A DNA stretch of 64,000 bases. Source: Haliotis asinina. Lineage: Eukaryota > Mollusca > Gastropoda > Lepetellida > Haliotidae. Below the pieces are notes generated by a model. It worked only from the letters and a program-made list of their open reading frames with translations. It was not told the DNA's origin and did not search any database. The stretch lies in assembly GCF_037392515.1 (NCBI RefSeq), contig NC_090290.1, forward strand, positions 19,977,753-20,041,752, in the 5' to 3' direction. Shown piece after piece: positions 33,914 through 46,410 of the stretch (positions are counted from its first letter, which is position 1; each line of letters opens with the position of its first letter). The translations under genes were made by a program, and so were the position numbers.

Positions 33914-34364
33914 GTACATAAATTTAAGAGAAAAGCAGAACCCAGTTGTGATACAGTTTGGACATTCGTGAACACACTGGCATATGTTTTACCCGTATAC
34001 CATTCCTGTAGCCAGGTTTTACGCACTTGTATTACTTTGGATGATTGTAAACCCGTGCGTGTCAAAATACATGTTTCCATCTATTGATCTTGTGTTGTTA
34101 TTTGCCGTTTTCTCTTCGAAACAAGGAAATCCACAAATATCTACACGTTATGAAGGCTGTTCCTTCGTATGCAGTAAAATCATTCGAGACGAGAGTTGTG
34201 TTGCGGGCGAGACGAAATTGTTTGTTGAACATTCAAAGTATACTAATGACAGAACTTTCACAGATTCAGTGAAACAGTCGAGACGAATGAATGAATGAAT
34301 GAATGAATGAATGAGTTCATCGCAGCCTTTTGCATGGTTTTATTTGAAATCCTGTTTATCACTG

Positions 34365-34515
34365 CAGTCGTTTGTAAATATTCCAGTTTGGACCAGACAG
34401 TCCAGTGCTGAACACCACGATCATCGATCTATGGATACTATGACAGGTCAACCAAGTCAGCGTGACTAACTACCAGATCCCGTTAGTCGCCTCTTGCGAC
34501 AAGCATGAGTTACTA
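34365..34515 (-). mobile_element. Decayed family 2 SINE fragment
   Basis: 'agtttggaccagacagtcca', 'caaccaagtcagcgtgac', 'gatcccgttagtcgcctctt' and 'gcgacaagcatgagtta' in order. A (GAAT)n run lies just upstream at 34286-34312. Confidence 0.72.
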
Positions 34516-36117
34516 TTTTTATTTATATAGATAAAATATCGATCTTGAATTTCTTCTTTTGTGTGCTTATTGCCATACCTTAGCAAAGATGTCCAGCGCG
34601 TGGAAGGGAACATGATTTACCTGAGTGAGTGAGTATGATTTTATACGACTATTAGCAATATTCCAGCAATTCCACGGAAGGTGGCACAACTTGAAAAATG
34701 GGCTTCGTACATTCTGCCAATATGATGAATTGAGCCAGGGCGTAAAGAAACAAACGCTAAACCACCACCCCAAAATGTATTACACAAACACGGAGCTGTT
34801 CTACCCGGACAGATGGCATTCAGCGTACGCGGGCGAGAGACTAATCTAGTATGACTTCAACTATTAGGTTTAAAAAAAACCAAACATATCCGATTAAATC
34901 ATGATGAGACTCAGTAGATGTGGAATGCCGAACGGAGTCGTGTAAGGAAAAAAACAATAGAGAATATACTGAAATGAGCACTGAGAATACTAAAATTCAA
35001 GTCATTGTGTGAAATATGCAGATTCAATGCTGACGTTGACAAAAGCGACAACAGATTAATTACATGTTCTGAATGTGGATATTGATGTAGCTACAGAAGT
35101 TTTGAATTATATCATCTTACATTCGCGAGGAGATCAATGACCCCCAGATGTTGCACAGTTAAGACATACTCATCGGAGCATGACACAGGTGTCATATATA
35201 TTGTGTTTCAACATTTAGTAACGTGTTTGAAGGTACAATCTTTGATAACGGTTTGTAGTGCTAATTGCCTTTAAAATGTAACTGATGTTGAGGACATGAT
35301 TTCAGGTCAAGATTCTCCTGTTTGTTAATTAATTTGTTGAAGGTCAATATTCAGGAACACACAGAGTCCACATTGCCGTTACATTTCCGCGCGACATTTA
35401 AACTCGTCTGACAGCTTGCTGACTGTCTATTCGTCACATTTTGTTGTTGTTTTTTTTCTTTCATCAAAGGTATATTGCAAAACTGCATTAACACATACAC
35501 GCTTCATTCACCGTTCCTGATCTGTAACGTCCTACAGTCATGCACAGAACAAATACATGTTCGGAAACTTCAGTGATTGTTTCTTCCAGGGAGAGTATAA
35601 TGATGTAACCATATTATCAACTAATGATTGATCAAATGTATGGTACTAACAGAACACCGTCACAGACCTGATGTATGAAACCAATGAACACTTCGACACA
35701 TGAGGAAGCCTGAACGAATGTGTTGGTTGGTCGGCATGAGTGGCAGCCCTTTTTCTAAAAGATGAAAGTCATCGCCTGTAAAGAGCGAGGAAGTGGTGAG
35801 GAATGTTACCCACCTGTACGGGGCAGGATCACCTCAACCTTCTTTGATGCGGACATTTTTATTTTATTCTGTAAACTAAAATTTTTCATCTATCTGGATA
35901 TACGCCCAGAGATGTCATTATTTGTTGATTTGCCTGGTCCTCTTTCACACCTACATATCTACACATATACACTGCAGATACGTTAATAATTGTCCTAATG
36001 ATACGTGCTTTCAATTGTAAGGAACTGTTTCGATCCACAAATGCTATTGTTAAGAATGTTACGATGAAGATTTCCCTCCCTTTCATTTCATTAAACATAA
36101 CTCTTTATCGTTCACTG
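34516..36117. other. Intergenic, SINE-tail scrap only
   Basis: About 34622-34680 is a SINE tail remnant (minus: 'gagtgagtgagtatgatttt', 'agcaatattccagcaattcc'). No gene signal in the rest. Confidence 0.45.
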
Positions 36118-36290
36118 TAAAATGGACCTGTGAAAATCCGGGTTAAACTTCATGCTTGTCGACTAAAGGAATCGAGCAGTCAGGTTAGTTGACACATGTC
36201 AGCGTATCCCAATGGCGTAGACCGATGGTCATCACAGGATAGTCTGGCACAGACTGAATATATACCTTGGACATCTCTACTGTTCGACTT
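36118..36290 (+). mobile_element. Decayed family 2 SINE
   Basis: 'gacctgtgaaaatccgggtt', 'agttgacacatgtcagcgta', 'gtagaccgatggtcatcaca', 'gatagtctggcacagactga'. Several internal gaps. Confidence 0.7.
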
Positions 36291-37210
36291 GGGCCTTGAT
36301 GTTGTGACTTGAGGTACGTCGAGTTATTCCCCTTAGTTGCCAGGATGTTATTATACATAGGACTACCTAAGTCCACGTTGTTTCGGTAAACCAGCAATTG
36401 TGAGTGAATGAGTTAGGTGTAATGCTGCCTTGAACAGTATTGTAGGTTTGTTGGCGTTCTTTTAGCGAGCACTATGTCAAATGTCAACCCGTATTATTCG
36501 TGTGCATTAATCATTATTCAGCATCAAATCCGTACACCAAAACTGCATTCGCTGAGACTGTTCTTTTTATATCTTTTATTCACATCAGATTCTCTTACAT
36601 GCATCAGCATCTCTCGAAGACTTTGTCATATAATAATAGCATTAAAATATTATTTGTTCCCAATGGTACTCTTTCCAAAGCCTTTCGAGATGTCATGCAA
36701 ACACGTCCCAAACATTCAAATGTTGAAATGAGCAAAATTCTCATTGATTCAGCACGTCTCAAAACATGCATAACTTGAAATGAGCAACGATTTGACAAAA
36801 CTGTGATAAAAAATATACTCTCCAATAGAAGAAACGCACAGATGATATGATATGATATATGAAATTTTAATTTTTTCAAGATAATGTGACTGTTTATTAT
36901 GCTGCTTATTGCAATAATGCTTCGACGGAAATTTTTTAATATAATACTCTCAAAAATTAAAGAAAAAGTATTTTCAGTGTAACATCTTTATGATCTCGAT
37001 GGCGAGTTTTGCCGACATGTTGCTCAAATTCAAATGCTCTAAGAATACTTAACTCATATTGACTGTCAAATTGATTTATTCGATTAACAACATCGCCCGA
37101 TGACAACCACCCCGAGAAACAGCATGCAAAATGTGTGGCATGAATGTCCTTCACGTGCACGCTGATTATTCCTCTTGTACAAGATGTGGGTCCTAACTTC
37201 CTTGTTATGG
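36291..37210. other. Intergenic, nothing recognised
   Basis: AT-rich overlapping short frames on both strands between 36470 and 36880; none with motif or splice support. Confidence 0.45.
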
Positions 37211-37383
37211 ATGATAATGTCTGTCCATGGACGATAATGCCCGTCCATGGACGATAATGCCCGTCTATGGATGATAATGCCCGTCTATGGATGATAATGC
37301 CCGTCTATGGATGATAATGCCCGTCTATGGATGATAATGCCCGTCTATGGATGATAATGTCTGTCCATGGACGATAATGCCCG
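37211..37383. repeat. 20-bp minisatellite, 8.6 copies
   Basis: Unit 'atgataatgcccgtctatgg' repeats at 37211, 37231 and so on to 37371. The inner units are identical; the outer units share paired variants (tctgtcc, acgataatg) at both ends, so the ends resemble each other more than the middle. Confidence 0.95.
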
Positions 37384-38027
37384 AGAAACAGTTGTTAATG
37401 GTGGTGTTTAGATTACATCACATATATGGACTGATCTGCAAGGTCACATAAACTCAAACACCAAAACATGCTTGGGACAGTATTGGAGTTCGGATTTACG
37501 GTTTCCATGTTACATGCTTTTGATTATTTATAATTCTATCATTGCTTAATACAATTTCATTTCTTTCTGTTAATCTTGTGTACATATGTTTAACCTTTTT
37601 ATTGCATAATTCCATAATTTGCAATTTCAGTAAATGAAAATGTAATGAGACTGAAAACTGTGTTGCTTAACATTTTGTGACGACTATATGTATAATTTAA
37701 AATTTACACCCAAACAGAAGCGTATCGAGGTTAACATGTTTCATGCGCACATGAGCGCGTCAGGTGTGCACATTGTGTACTTGCACAGCATAGAAGCGTT
37801 TTCTAATTCATCGATTTAACGTCACGATGAATACAGTGCTTTTCACAGAGTGATAAATATGTCAGACCCACAACCTGTTATCATTTCGCTTATCTGTATC
37901 GATATTAAATTCTAGTCCAACGTTGAAACAGGCTATAGAAAATGTCGATCGCACACTGCACGTTCTTCTAAATCAATGAATATTTATTCTGTGTGTCTGG
38001 AAAGTCTAAGTAACAGTCACAGTCATC
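37384..38027. other. Upstream flank of the mucin-like gene
   Basis: AT-rich non-coding sequence. No clear TATA box is placed for the ATG at 38028; the promoter is presumed here but not identified. Confidence 0.4.
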
Positions 38028-39967
38028 ATGAAAGTGGCTTTGGTCGGATCTCTCACCCTTGTGGTGGTCATCTTGAGCTGTACGGCTGCCCACGGGGCAC
38101 GAATTGAACGAGATGGCCAAGGAAGCCAAGGATGGATGCAGACATTGTTCAACTCTCTATTTGGAGGAGGGAATGACAAGAAAAACGGGAGCCAGGGCAC
38201 CAGTTCAGGTAATAACACTGGTACCCTTATGAAAGGACTGGCAGACATGAACCTTAACGGAACCTCAACCTACTCTGCCTTTACAACATCGGCAACGCCA
38301 GCTTCGTCAACGCCAACACCCTCTAAGACGATTTCGCCGACGATGTCGACGACAGCAGCTGGAACCATTGCCCGTTCCACTACAACATTATCAACGACGA
38401 CCTCAACAAGTGGGAAGAAGCAGAATCCCGAATGCGTGAAGGCTAATGACATGTCGACCTATTGCCAGATGTCCGAAAGATTTCAGAACTATATGAATCA
38501 TAACACAACGTCAGATGCAATGGCGGCCAAGCTGTTTTCTTATAATGTTGTTGACCAGCTGATCAAAATGTGCAAGCCAGGAGAATGGTGCTTGTCCAAC
38601 GATTACGTCAAGGCCTTTGCCGACAGCATGAGCACCGTGTTCAATGGCCCATTATGTGAAAAGGGACTTCGAAAATGCATTGAGCAAATGCTGTACATGA
38701 GAGAGGGGTGTCCCGATATGACGGTAAGTTAAATAGGTGTATCTTGATAGACGAAACTTTTCAGTAGTCCTACTTTCACACACAATTTGCATATGTTTGT
38801 CTGGAGAAATGCTGAAGAAGTGTGAAGATTCTTAAGCTTCAAAACTGTTACCGGTATTAATTAATTTTGTTTGCGCGTCTTATGAATGAGTGAGTGTTTG
38901 TACTACGCCTGTTGTAGAAATAGACCACCAATACCACAACCTGAGGCACCAGAAATGGGCTTCACACAGTGCACCCGTTGAACCTGGGTCTCCAAGCAAG
39001 CGGTTTTAAGCACTAGGTTACAGCAACGCATCAGGAGCCAAACGTTGCAGATTAAAAATCAAGTTCACTAATGTTTTATTTATGGGTGACCGTCCTTCGA
39101 TATAGACATACTGAATAAGGTTGTTCATTCTATTAGCCTGTTTCACAGTCCTTGAAACATAAAAAATTCCTTTCTCTAAACCGTGTCTCCAGTGCAAAAT
39201 TTTCTAAATGAAGCAAGTCTAGATATTTATCATAATGTAATTTCTTTCGGTTTGACATTCCACTTTTTCCAGAGACTAGGTGTTAGTTTACTTTTTATAT
39301 GTTAACACACTGACTATCATGAGTTTCTGATATCTATTTCAGTGGAAGTGCAAAACACAGAGAAATCATTTTACACATCAGATACACATCACAAACGTTT
39401 TCACTCAACCAGCTCACGAAACTATTTTGAATAAATATCAACGAAATTAGATATTCGAGATAATTTTTGATCGTGTTACACATCGATGTCTCCTCCAGAA
39501 TACCTTTGTAGTCATGTATGGGTATTCGTGTCACAGCTGAACTGTGTTTACGTGTTATATTCATGTCGACTGGATCGAAGACACTATCAAAGCGAGAGTA
39601 TTGACGAGGACCATGTCACGCGAGCATTATTCAGTGTACCATCTGTGACCAGGCTGTAATGATGATGTTGGAAACAGTTGGGCCAAAATACAAAGAATGG
39701 CACAACATGGCAAAAAATACCCTTTAAACACTGAGACTTTGAAGTCCTGACAAATTGTAGTGCAACAATATTAGAGGTGGAGTGTGTGTGTGCGTGTGTA
39801 CGGGGGTGGGGGTGGGGGGAAGTAGTCGTTGATTTGTGTTTTGACATACAGGGCGGGTTACTTTCTTTGCATACACATTTTTCAGGGCGGAGCTGTCATC
39901 CACATCATACATGCAGCCACCCACCACCACCGTCCATCCCCCTTCCCACGCCCACCCCATTCACACA

Positions 39968-40052
<85 letters not shown>

Positions 40053-43000
40053 CTTCGACCATAGATTATGAAACTTCTAACCACTCACCGTGAGAGCGTG
40101 GGCTGCACATCGGAAATGATGAAGAGAGCACGTTTAAGGATAAAACCTCAATGTTTTCTATTTCGACAGTACCCCTGCGTTCAACATTCACTCTTGAACC
40201 TTGTAAAGAAATAGATAAATCGGCACATGTTCTTGGCGTCGGGTGAAAACTCGTTACCCAGAAACTGTATAGCTGTTCTATTACGTTTTTCAACCAGTTA
40301 TTCAGCAACTTTGTTCGAATGCCTATTTATCAAATCCACCGTGAGGTGATCACAAAGGGTGAGGCCTATACATATCTGACGAGGACAAGGTCTGTCCTAA
40401 ATCCCGTGGTATCCCGCGAGATCCGAGACCGCAGTGAGCTATCGACATGGAGGATTTGTTAATATATCACCCACCGGTATGACGTCGGGTGTATCAGGGA
40501 GATATACAGGATTCACCAGGACCAGGTGGATCGGAAATTTACGTAACTGAATAATTTAATAAAATACAATTTATGTGTGATTTATGAGTTCATATTACGA
40601 TATGGGAGATGTTAAAAGAGGTGCTGTCTCGCAAGCCAAAGCTGTCTGTCTGTGTAGCGGTTGAAACTTTAAAGAACATATTTTTCTGTATTATGTATCT
40701 AGGGGATGAAAGATTATAAATAGGCTAGGGCCCATCCTATAGCAATATATAGCTATATACGTCTGAGATAGGTAGATAGATAAATACGTTGAGGTTGGAC
40801 GGTTGTGAATTAGGTACTCGACTCAAAGACGATCAGATACTGCAAACCAGTTCGCATCTGCTCACATATTTAAACATTTTTTCTTTTGTTTCAGCGTCTA
40901 GCTACGCTCGACAATGGTCTGTCCCTGGTGTGTGAGATGTACGCCGTTCCTGAGTTGACCGCTGAATGTTTTGGTCACACCCTGGCAACACTTCACGTCA
41001 CCCTAGCCGATGAACTCAGACAGACGTCCAAGAAGGTTGGCTAACTTTCAATTTCACCATCCACCAACCGCACTCTTCATTCAACTTATGTTATATCAGT
41101 GTCAGGTCTGAGGACAATATCATTATTCCAGAAGGGTTAAATGTTTCTTACATGCATCAAGTTAAAGTCGATTCTCGCACAGATTTAAGTTAGAGAACTT
41201 AAGTTTTTCAAGGTAAGGCTGATGCATGCCTAAAGCACAACCGGCTACATTTGTGTGTGTGTCCTTTCGACCTGGACATATACCTGCTGAAACATTATCC
41301 TCAGATTCATATTGTAGAAGATTGACTTGGAAATTTAACGTCTCTACAGCAACGTTAATAAATAGAATTGTGGTTATCACGACTGAGAAAACGTACTCTT
41401 AGACACCCTTTTCTTCGATCAATATATATTAAGCAGATAAGTAAAATATAATCCTCGTTGTGAAGACCCGTGAAGGTCCCGTGGTCGGAGTCGGGTGGTC
41501 AGGCTCGCTGACTTGGTTGACACATGTCATCAGCCCCCAGTTGCGCAGATCGATGCTCATGTTGTTGATCACTGGATTGTCTGGTCCAGAATCGATTGTT
41601 TACAGACCGCCGCCATATAGCTAGAATATTGCTGAGTGCAGCGTAAAACTAAACTCACTCATTCATCAAAATCACCCAACGCTTCTAACCTTGAAAAATC
41701 TGACATCTCATATGCTCCCACGTGTCCTTTCCGTCTCAATGACGATATGATGGGAGCAGTACTTCAATGAGAGACTGGGCCTAGATTTTCGAAGCTCACT
41801 TAGCGCTAAGATAGTCGTAAGTGCCATACATTAACATTAACTTACGACTATCTGAACGCTAAGAGAGCTTCGAAAATCTAGGCCCTGTTCTTTAACTGTA
41901 ACGAAGGCCTGACCAAGAAGAAAATCTCGATAACAAGCTACTGGAGGGACTCCATCTCTATATCTGCGAAGCAAATGATACTTAACTTTTATTATTTCAG
42001 ATTCTTCAAGGAGATGAATTTTGCCTCGGGGCCTATGTTGGTGTGAGTAAACAGGCTGATTTACTTCTACATATAACTATTTTAGTCCAGTTATATGTTT
42101 TGTTAAATTAAATTAATGTTAACTTCTTTGAACATTTTCAACATTGTTTGTAATACAACATTATCATTATCGTTTCTCGCTGACATCAACTTTATTTATT
42201 TATATATATATAAATATCACTTAAGTGTTTACTTTCTCACATGTAGTCAAGACATCACGTTTTCAAATTAGTTCGTGACATTATATTCCGAAACATAATA
42301 CAAAGTTGTTTACTTTGTAAAATATATAAACGTTTAAAATTGCTTAACATCATCCTACCATCTCATTTGCGAACATTTTTTTCAAAATAAAATATATTTG
42401 TGTGGAACTCTTCTTTGACACTTCCTAGAAAGAGGTAACAATTTTCTCTTACAGATGACACGAAAGTTCATGTGCACCTTGGAAAAATGCCCTCGTCACA
42501 AGCAACTGTTTCACGAGTATGTGCTTTAATGGTCAATCCGAGTAATCAGATTTTAACTCACTGTTAACGTAAGAGAATTGTGTAATCTCATTGTAATCAC
42601 TAATTTGAAGATAATGGTATATCAAGCAATCAGAACGACTTTGAGCATTGTACACGGAAAACGTGTGTTATGCATCATATCAATCAGCCTCAGTTATCCT
42701 ACCTGTGTAACCTTGTTCAGTTAATTAAAATGAATGAAATTACTTGTATAACAATATTTTCCACTCAAGTTTCGCTCCGTGGAAATGGTTCATGGAAGAT
42801 GCTCCTGTCATCAAAGAAATGTGTAAGCTGGAAAGCGTTTGTGGGGATCTGGAAGCAAGAGAGGAAGCATCGTCTACAACAATGACGACTATGACGACAT
42901 TAGCAACTCCCTCGCAGATCCCCCCTGGTCTGGCATCTAATGAGTCCAACCTCGCTGGAACTGACGGTGGTTCGGAGTTTGAAAGGGTAAGGAATTGTAT

Positions 43001-44438
43001 GAAAAAATATAATGTAACTTTACATATAGAGTAATTATTTCTTACACATATCCCAAGGAGATAATGACATAATTTTGATCCATAATCACAAAGTTGGGTT
43101 CCATCAGTTCTGTTTGGGAGGTAATCTCGAAGTGAGGAGGCTTCGGAAATTTGCCACTCTTGGTCATACCAAGTAAGGATATTTCAAGTGAACAAGGATT
43201 TATGGATTCGTTCCTTCAGTCATTGGATTTTGACACGTCCGAGTGACACAAATCTCCATTTCGATTTGTGTCACCTTAGGCAACTGGGGGTCCATTTTCC
43301 TACTGCGCAAGTTGCATCATTACCATATGTATCAAGAAATCATTTAATATGTTCCGCACACTTTAAGGGAGAGGGGTAGGGTGGCTATTGTCCATACTCT
43401 TGAACCGATTTCTAATTATGTTATTGGTCTGTGCTTGAAACCGGGAGTTCTTAAGATCTTCGGCATCTGGCAGATTGTTAAAAAATGAAACATCGTGCTG
43501 TCTCACATGCAGTTTTGAATGTAAACAATTATAGTAGAGAGAAGTCTATCGAAGACTTTCTTACTGACATATTTTGAATATATGACACGTTTTATGGATA
43601 ACAGCTTTTTCATTGTTTATATCGCGTTTACATCGCGTACAGAGATCCTTCTTGATCATGTATTATTCACCTGAGACTCTTCACAGGACATTTCAGAACA
43701 TATTGCTGCTCCTTATTCATTCACCTAAACCATCTGAAACGTTCTGTAAAAAATAAAACGAAGTTGTTATCCACAAAACGTGTCATGTATTTCACCTCAT
43801 CAAGATTTCGATCAGGTAATTTGACTGTAGATATAATAGTTTGACCTCTGAGGTATTGTCCATTATGTAAACTGAAAAAACGAATTTTATATATCGAAGA
43901 TGGATACCATGTAATATATACTATCGTAATAGCTACATTCACTTACGAAAAACCCTCTCCTTTGTAAATTGACACAGCAAGATTATCTGTTTGTAAAAAT
44001 ACTTTGTAAATGTGTTGTCCTCAGCTATTAACGATGTATGCCTTTGCCTACAGAAAGTTAAATGTATGAAGGAAAAAGATTCATACCACTGTATTACTTC
44101 GCACTTAGGTTACAAATTCTGTAGAGACTGCAAGTTGGGCCCATGACCTTTTACTTCAATACATCTGTCTGTCCGTCGGTCTCTCTATATTGACTGCGGA
44201 GATTGATGGTTCAGTGTTTACATTTCTAGCATTTTGTTTCTTTTTTTAGCCTTTCTTTATCATACAAACAACGGACGAAAACACAAGGCTGCTCATTGGC
44301 ATCGTCACTGGAACACTTGTAGCTCTGCTAGGCGTTGTGGTTCTTCTCTGTGCGGTCCTCAAGCGTGTTCGGAGGAAAGGCAGGCCTCTTCTGACAAAGG
44401 ACGGCTACACGAAGCTTCCCAGTGAAGAGGTCCGTTGA
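38028..44438 (+). CDS. Novel mucin-like, cysteine-rich single-pass membrane protein (448 aa)
   Basis: Family not recognised. Six exons fit by splice consensus and phase: 38028-38723, 40895-41035, 42001-42042, 42455-42516, 42770-42986 and 44250-44438 (TGA). All introns are phase 0 except the fourth (phase 2). Residues 1-24 form a signal peptide. Residues 85-145 are Thr/Ser/Pro-rich (SSTPTPSKTISPTMSTT), a likely O-glycosylated stalk, and NGT/NTT sequons are present. The Cys-rich ectodomain (about 150-355) holds 14 cysteines, an even number suited to disulfides, including KMCKPGEWCL and GDEFCLGAYVG, which may mark two diverged repeats. A second Thr-rich stretch follows. About 400-423 is a transmembrane helix (LLIGIVTGTLVALLGVVVLL), followed by KRVRRKG and a 25-residue tail containing DGYTKLP (a YxxPhi sorting-type motif). 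It is probably a type I surface protein. AATAAA at 45114 may end it. The exon 2 donor (AAG/GTTGGC) is weak. Confidence 0.75.
38880..39032 (-). mobile_element. tRNA-derived SINE (family 1) in intron 1 of the mucin-like gene
   Basis: Minus strand: 'gaatgagtgagtgtttgtac', 'caccagaaatgggcttcaca', 'tgaacctgggtctccaagca', 'gcggttttaagcactaggtt'. Confidence 0.78.
39033..39970. other. Mucin-like gene intron 1, nothing recognised
   Basis: AT-rich intron sequence, then a GC-rich (CCACC)-type patch at 39790-39970 before the CA run. Frames spanning it are low complexity. Confidence 0.45.
39971..40050. repeat. (AC)n microsatellite
   Basis: Uninterrupted AC run of about 80 bp within intron 1 of the mucin-like gene. 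Confidence 0.97.
41464..41668 (+). mobile_element. Family 2 SINE with 5' deletion, intron 2 of the mucin-like gene
   Basis: 'acccgtgaaggtcccgtggt' joins directly to 'cggagtcgggtggtcaggct', so the internal duplicated motif is deleted. The rest is near consensus to the tail 'aaaactaaactcactcattc'. Confidence 0.85.
41777..41885. mobile_element. 109-bp hairpin MITE, intron 2 of the mucin-like gene
   Basis: The ends 'gggcctagattttcgaagct' and its exact complement form a perfect 20-bp terminal inverted repeat. The next 26 bp on each side pair with three mismatches, leaving a 17-bp loop. Nearly the whole element is one hairpin. No clear target-site duplication was seen. Confidence 0.8.
43582..43786. 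mobile_element. 205-bp MITE with ATGACACGTTTTATGGATAACA ends, intron 5
   Basis: Left end 'atgacacgttttatggataa' and right end complement 'atgacacgttttgtggataa' match except one base. It shares the core 'ttatggataaca' with the 115-bp MITE at 14245, so the two probably belong to one family. No coding capacity. Confidence 0.7.
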
Positions 44439-46059
44439 CTATTACGCACAGAATAGCTATAGACTGTGTTTGTTCTATTGACAAACGAACCAATGTCCAT
44501 TCCATGCCCTAACATATGTCCATTTCTACAAAAACAAGTGCGTTCCAGTTCATAGTGTATTTCGTACCCTCGAAGTAAGCATGACCTGCGACGTCTAATA
44601 TTTAATATTATAGTTCCGGATCCAACATAGCAGCTCTAGTATCCAATGTAATCGCGACATTACATTGTTGGATAGATAATTGAATTGCATATTATTTGTA
44701 CATACATTGCAAGTACTTAACAACCACAGAGGCTGGTTTAGAGTCAATTTGAAATGGAGCAGATTCACTGTTATTATGTAGAAGGTAATTGGTAGAATTT
44801 GCGTATCTTTATTAGCTCTACCTATTTGTAATCTAATATTTTTTGTTGTACAATATCTACATTGTCACTAAAAGTGTCCGTACTTACACTACCAATACAA
44901 CCAATAACAAAACCAGTCCATCAAATATCGTGGTTATATGACCATATTTTATGAAATTCCAACAAAGAAAACACACACAAAAAATACATCCAGAGAAGTG
45001 TATACTTTAATCCGCTTTTGTCACAGTTAGTGTGTATTGTACATGTGTAGGTGTGGACACTTTTAGAATTGAGAACGTCTGAACTAACGTACATAAGACA
45101 CCTTATTTTCGTTAATAAAATTTCGATTTCTTAAGGTGGATTTATTTTGTGAGACAAAAACAGTTCATGCCATACAGTGCCTTCAGAGCCTCTTTATGTA
45201 TCCATATCATCTTCAACAGCTTGTACAATAGTATGTCCTTTCGAGTTAATGATTTCATTAAGGGGTATTCATAAATATATGTTCGGAATAGGAATATACA
45301 TTAAGTTGTTGACAAAATATTAATACGTATCATAAATTTTGCGGGAGGACAGGGTTATACGTCATGACGGCTATTTCAGTTTTCCTATTTACCTGTCTTT
45401 TTCACTACTGGTTTTAAAATACGTTGCAAATGTGGAATTATGTCAGTAATATCAAGGTCCCGGGACTCGATATATGCATGCACGTAAGGAAGTCCTTCCA
45501 GAGCACATGGAAGATACTAACGATCTTCAGAAGCGAATTACGTATTCTATTTATTACTCTCCAACATAATTTGATAGACACTGCCTACAGTGTGATGACT
45601 AACAGCTAGGTCTACGACTATTGCGACAGAGGTATTGACATTGTGACCTGTAAATCATTACGCCGCCATACGTTTAGCGGTATTATAGTAGTACAAGATG
45701 GCAGTAAAGATGTTACACTGCAGTTTCTTATGGGATCCTCAGTATTAAGGAGTTGCGTCAGCAATTCCATGTACACGAATGAGCTTTGTAGGGTACAAAC
45801 GCCAGCTATATTAAAAGTGTGAAGCAACGAATAAATCTACAACGGAGCGACGTCGTTAAGGCTGTCCCACATGAAATGTGATGTAATTCGGCAGATACTT
45901 ACTTTCCTACTTTTGTCTTCATGTAAATATGATTGTTTATGTTTTTGAAGATATAAACTCCTTACAAGAGTTTAATGTGTCCTGTTATCTGTGAATACAT
46001 AATAGATGAAAGGAAGATAAATTTGTGTTCAAATGCGTTGTCCAACATGATTAGGCACA
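44439..46059. other. 3' flank of the mucin-like gene and intergenic
   Basis: A candidate poly(A) signal AATAAA is at 45114-45119, about 680 bp after the stop. Nothing else recognised. Confidence 0.45.
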
Positions 46060-46410
46060 GTGCATGTACATGTAGTGGTAAACACTATGTAGGTTCCGTG
46101 TGTGAAACGTGAGATGCATGCACTGTCTTATGCGCAGTATGTGTGGAGTATGTGTATAACATAGCGTACATGCACTACATTGTGTGTAACGTGTGTGGTA
46201 TATCCCTGTTGTATGTGTACAACTCCAATATAGCACACATGCACAGTACCGTGTGTAACGTGTGTAGAATATGTGTGTAGCGTGTGTACAACTTCAACAT
46301 AGCATACATGCATAGTATTGTGTGTAACGTGTGGAATATATGTGTTGTATGTATACAGCATAGTATGCATGCATAGTATTGTGTGTAACATGTGTAAAGT
46401 TTGTGTTGAA
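46060..46410. repeat. Tandem repeat, about 70-bp unit, about five copies
   Basis: Units combine 'gtgtgtaacgtgtg', 'tgttgtatgtgtacaac' and 'atagcatacatgcatagtat'. Divergence rises toward the edges. The minus-strand Thr/Tyr/His-rich frames here are repeat artefacts. Confidence 0.8.

Noticed and set aside
39777-40093. Open frames of His-Thr repeats in three overlapping registers
   Set aside because: Translations of the (AC)n tract in intron 1 of the mucin-like gene.
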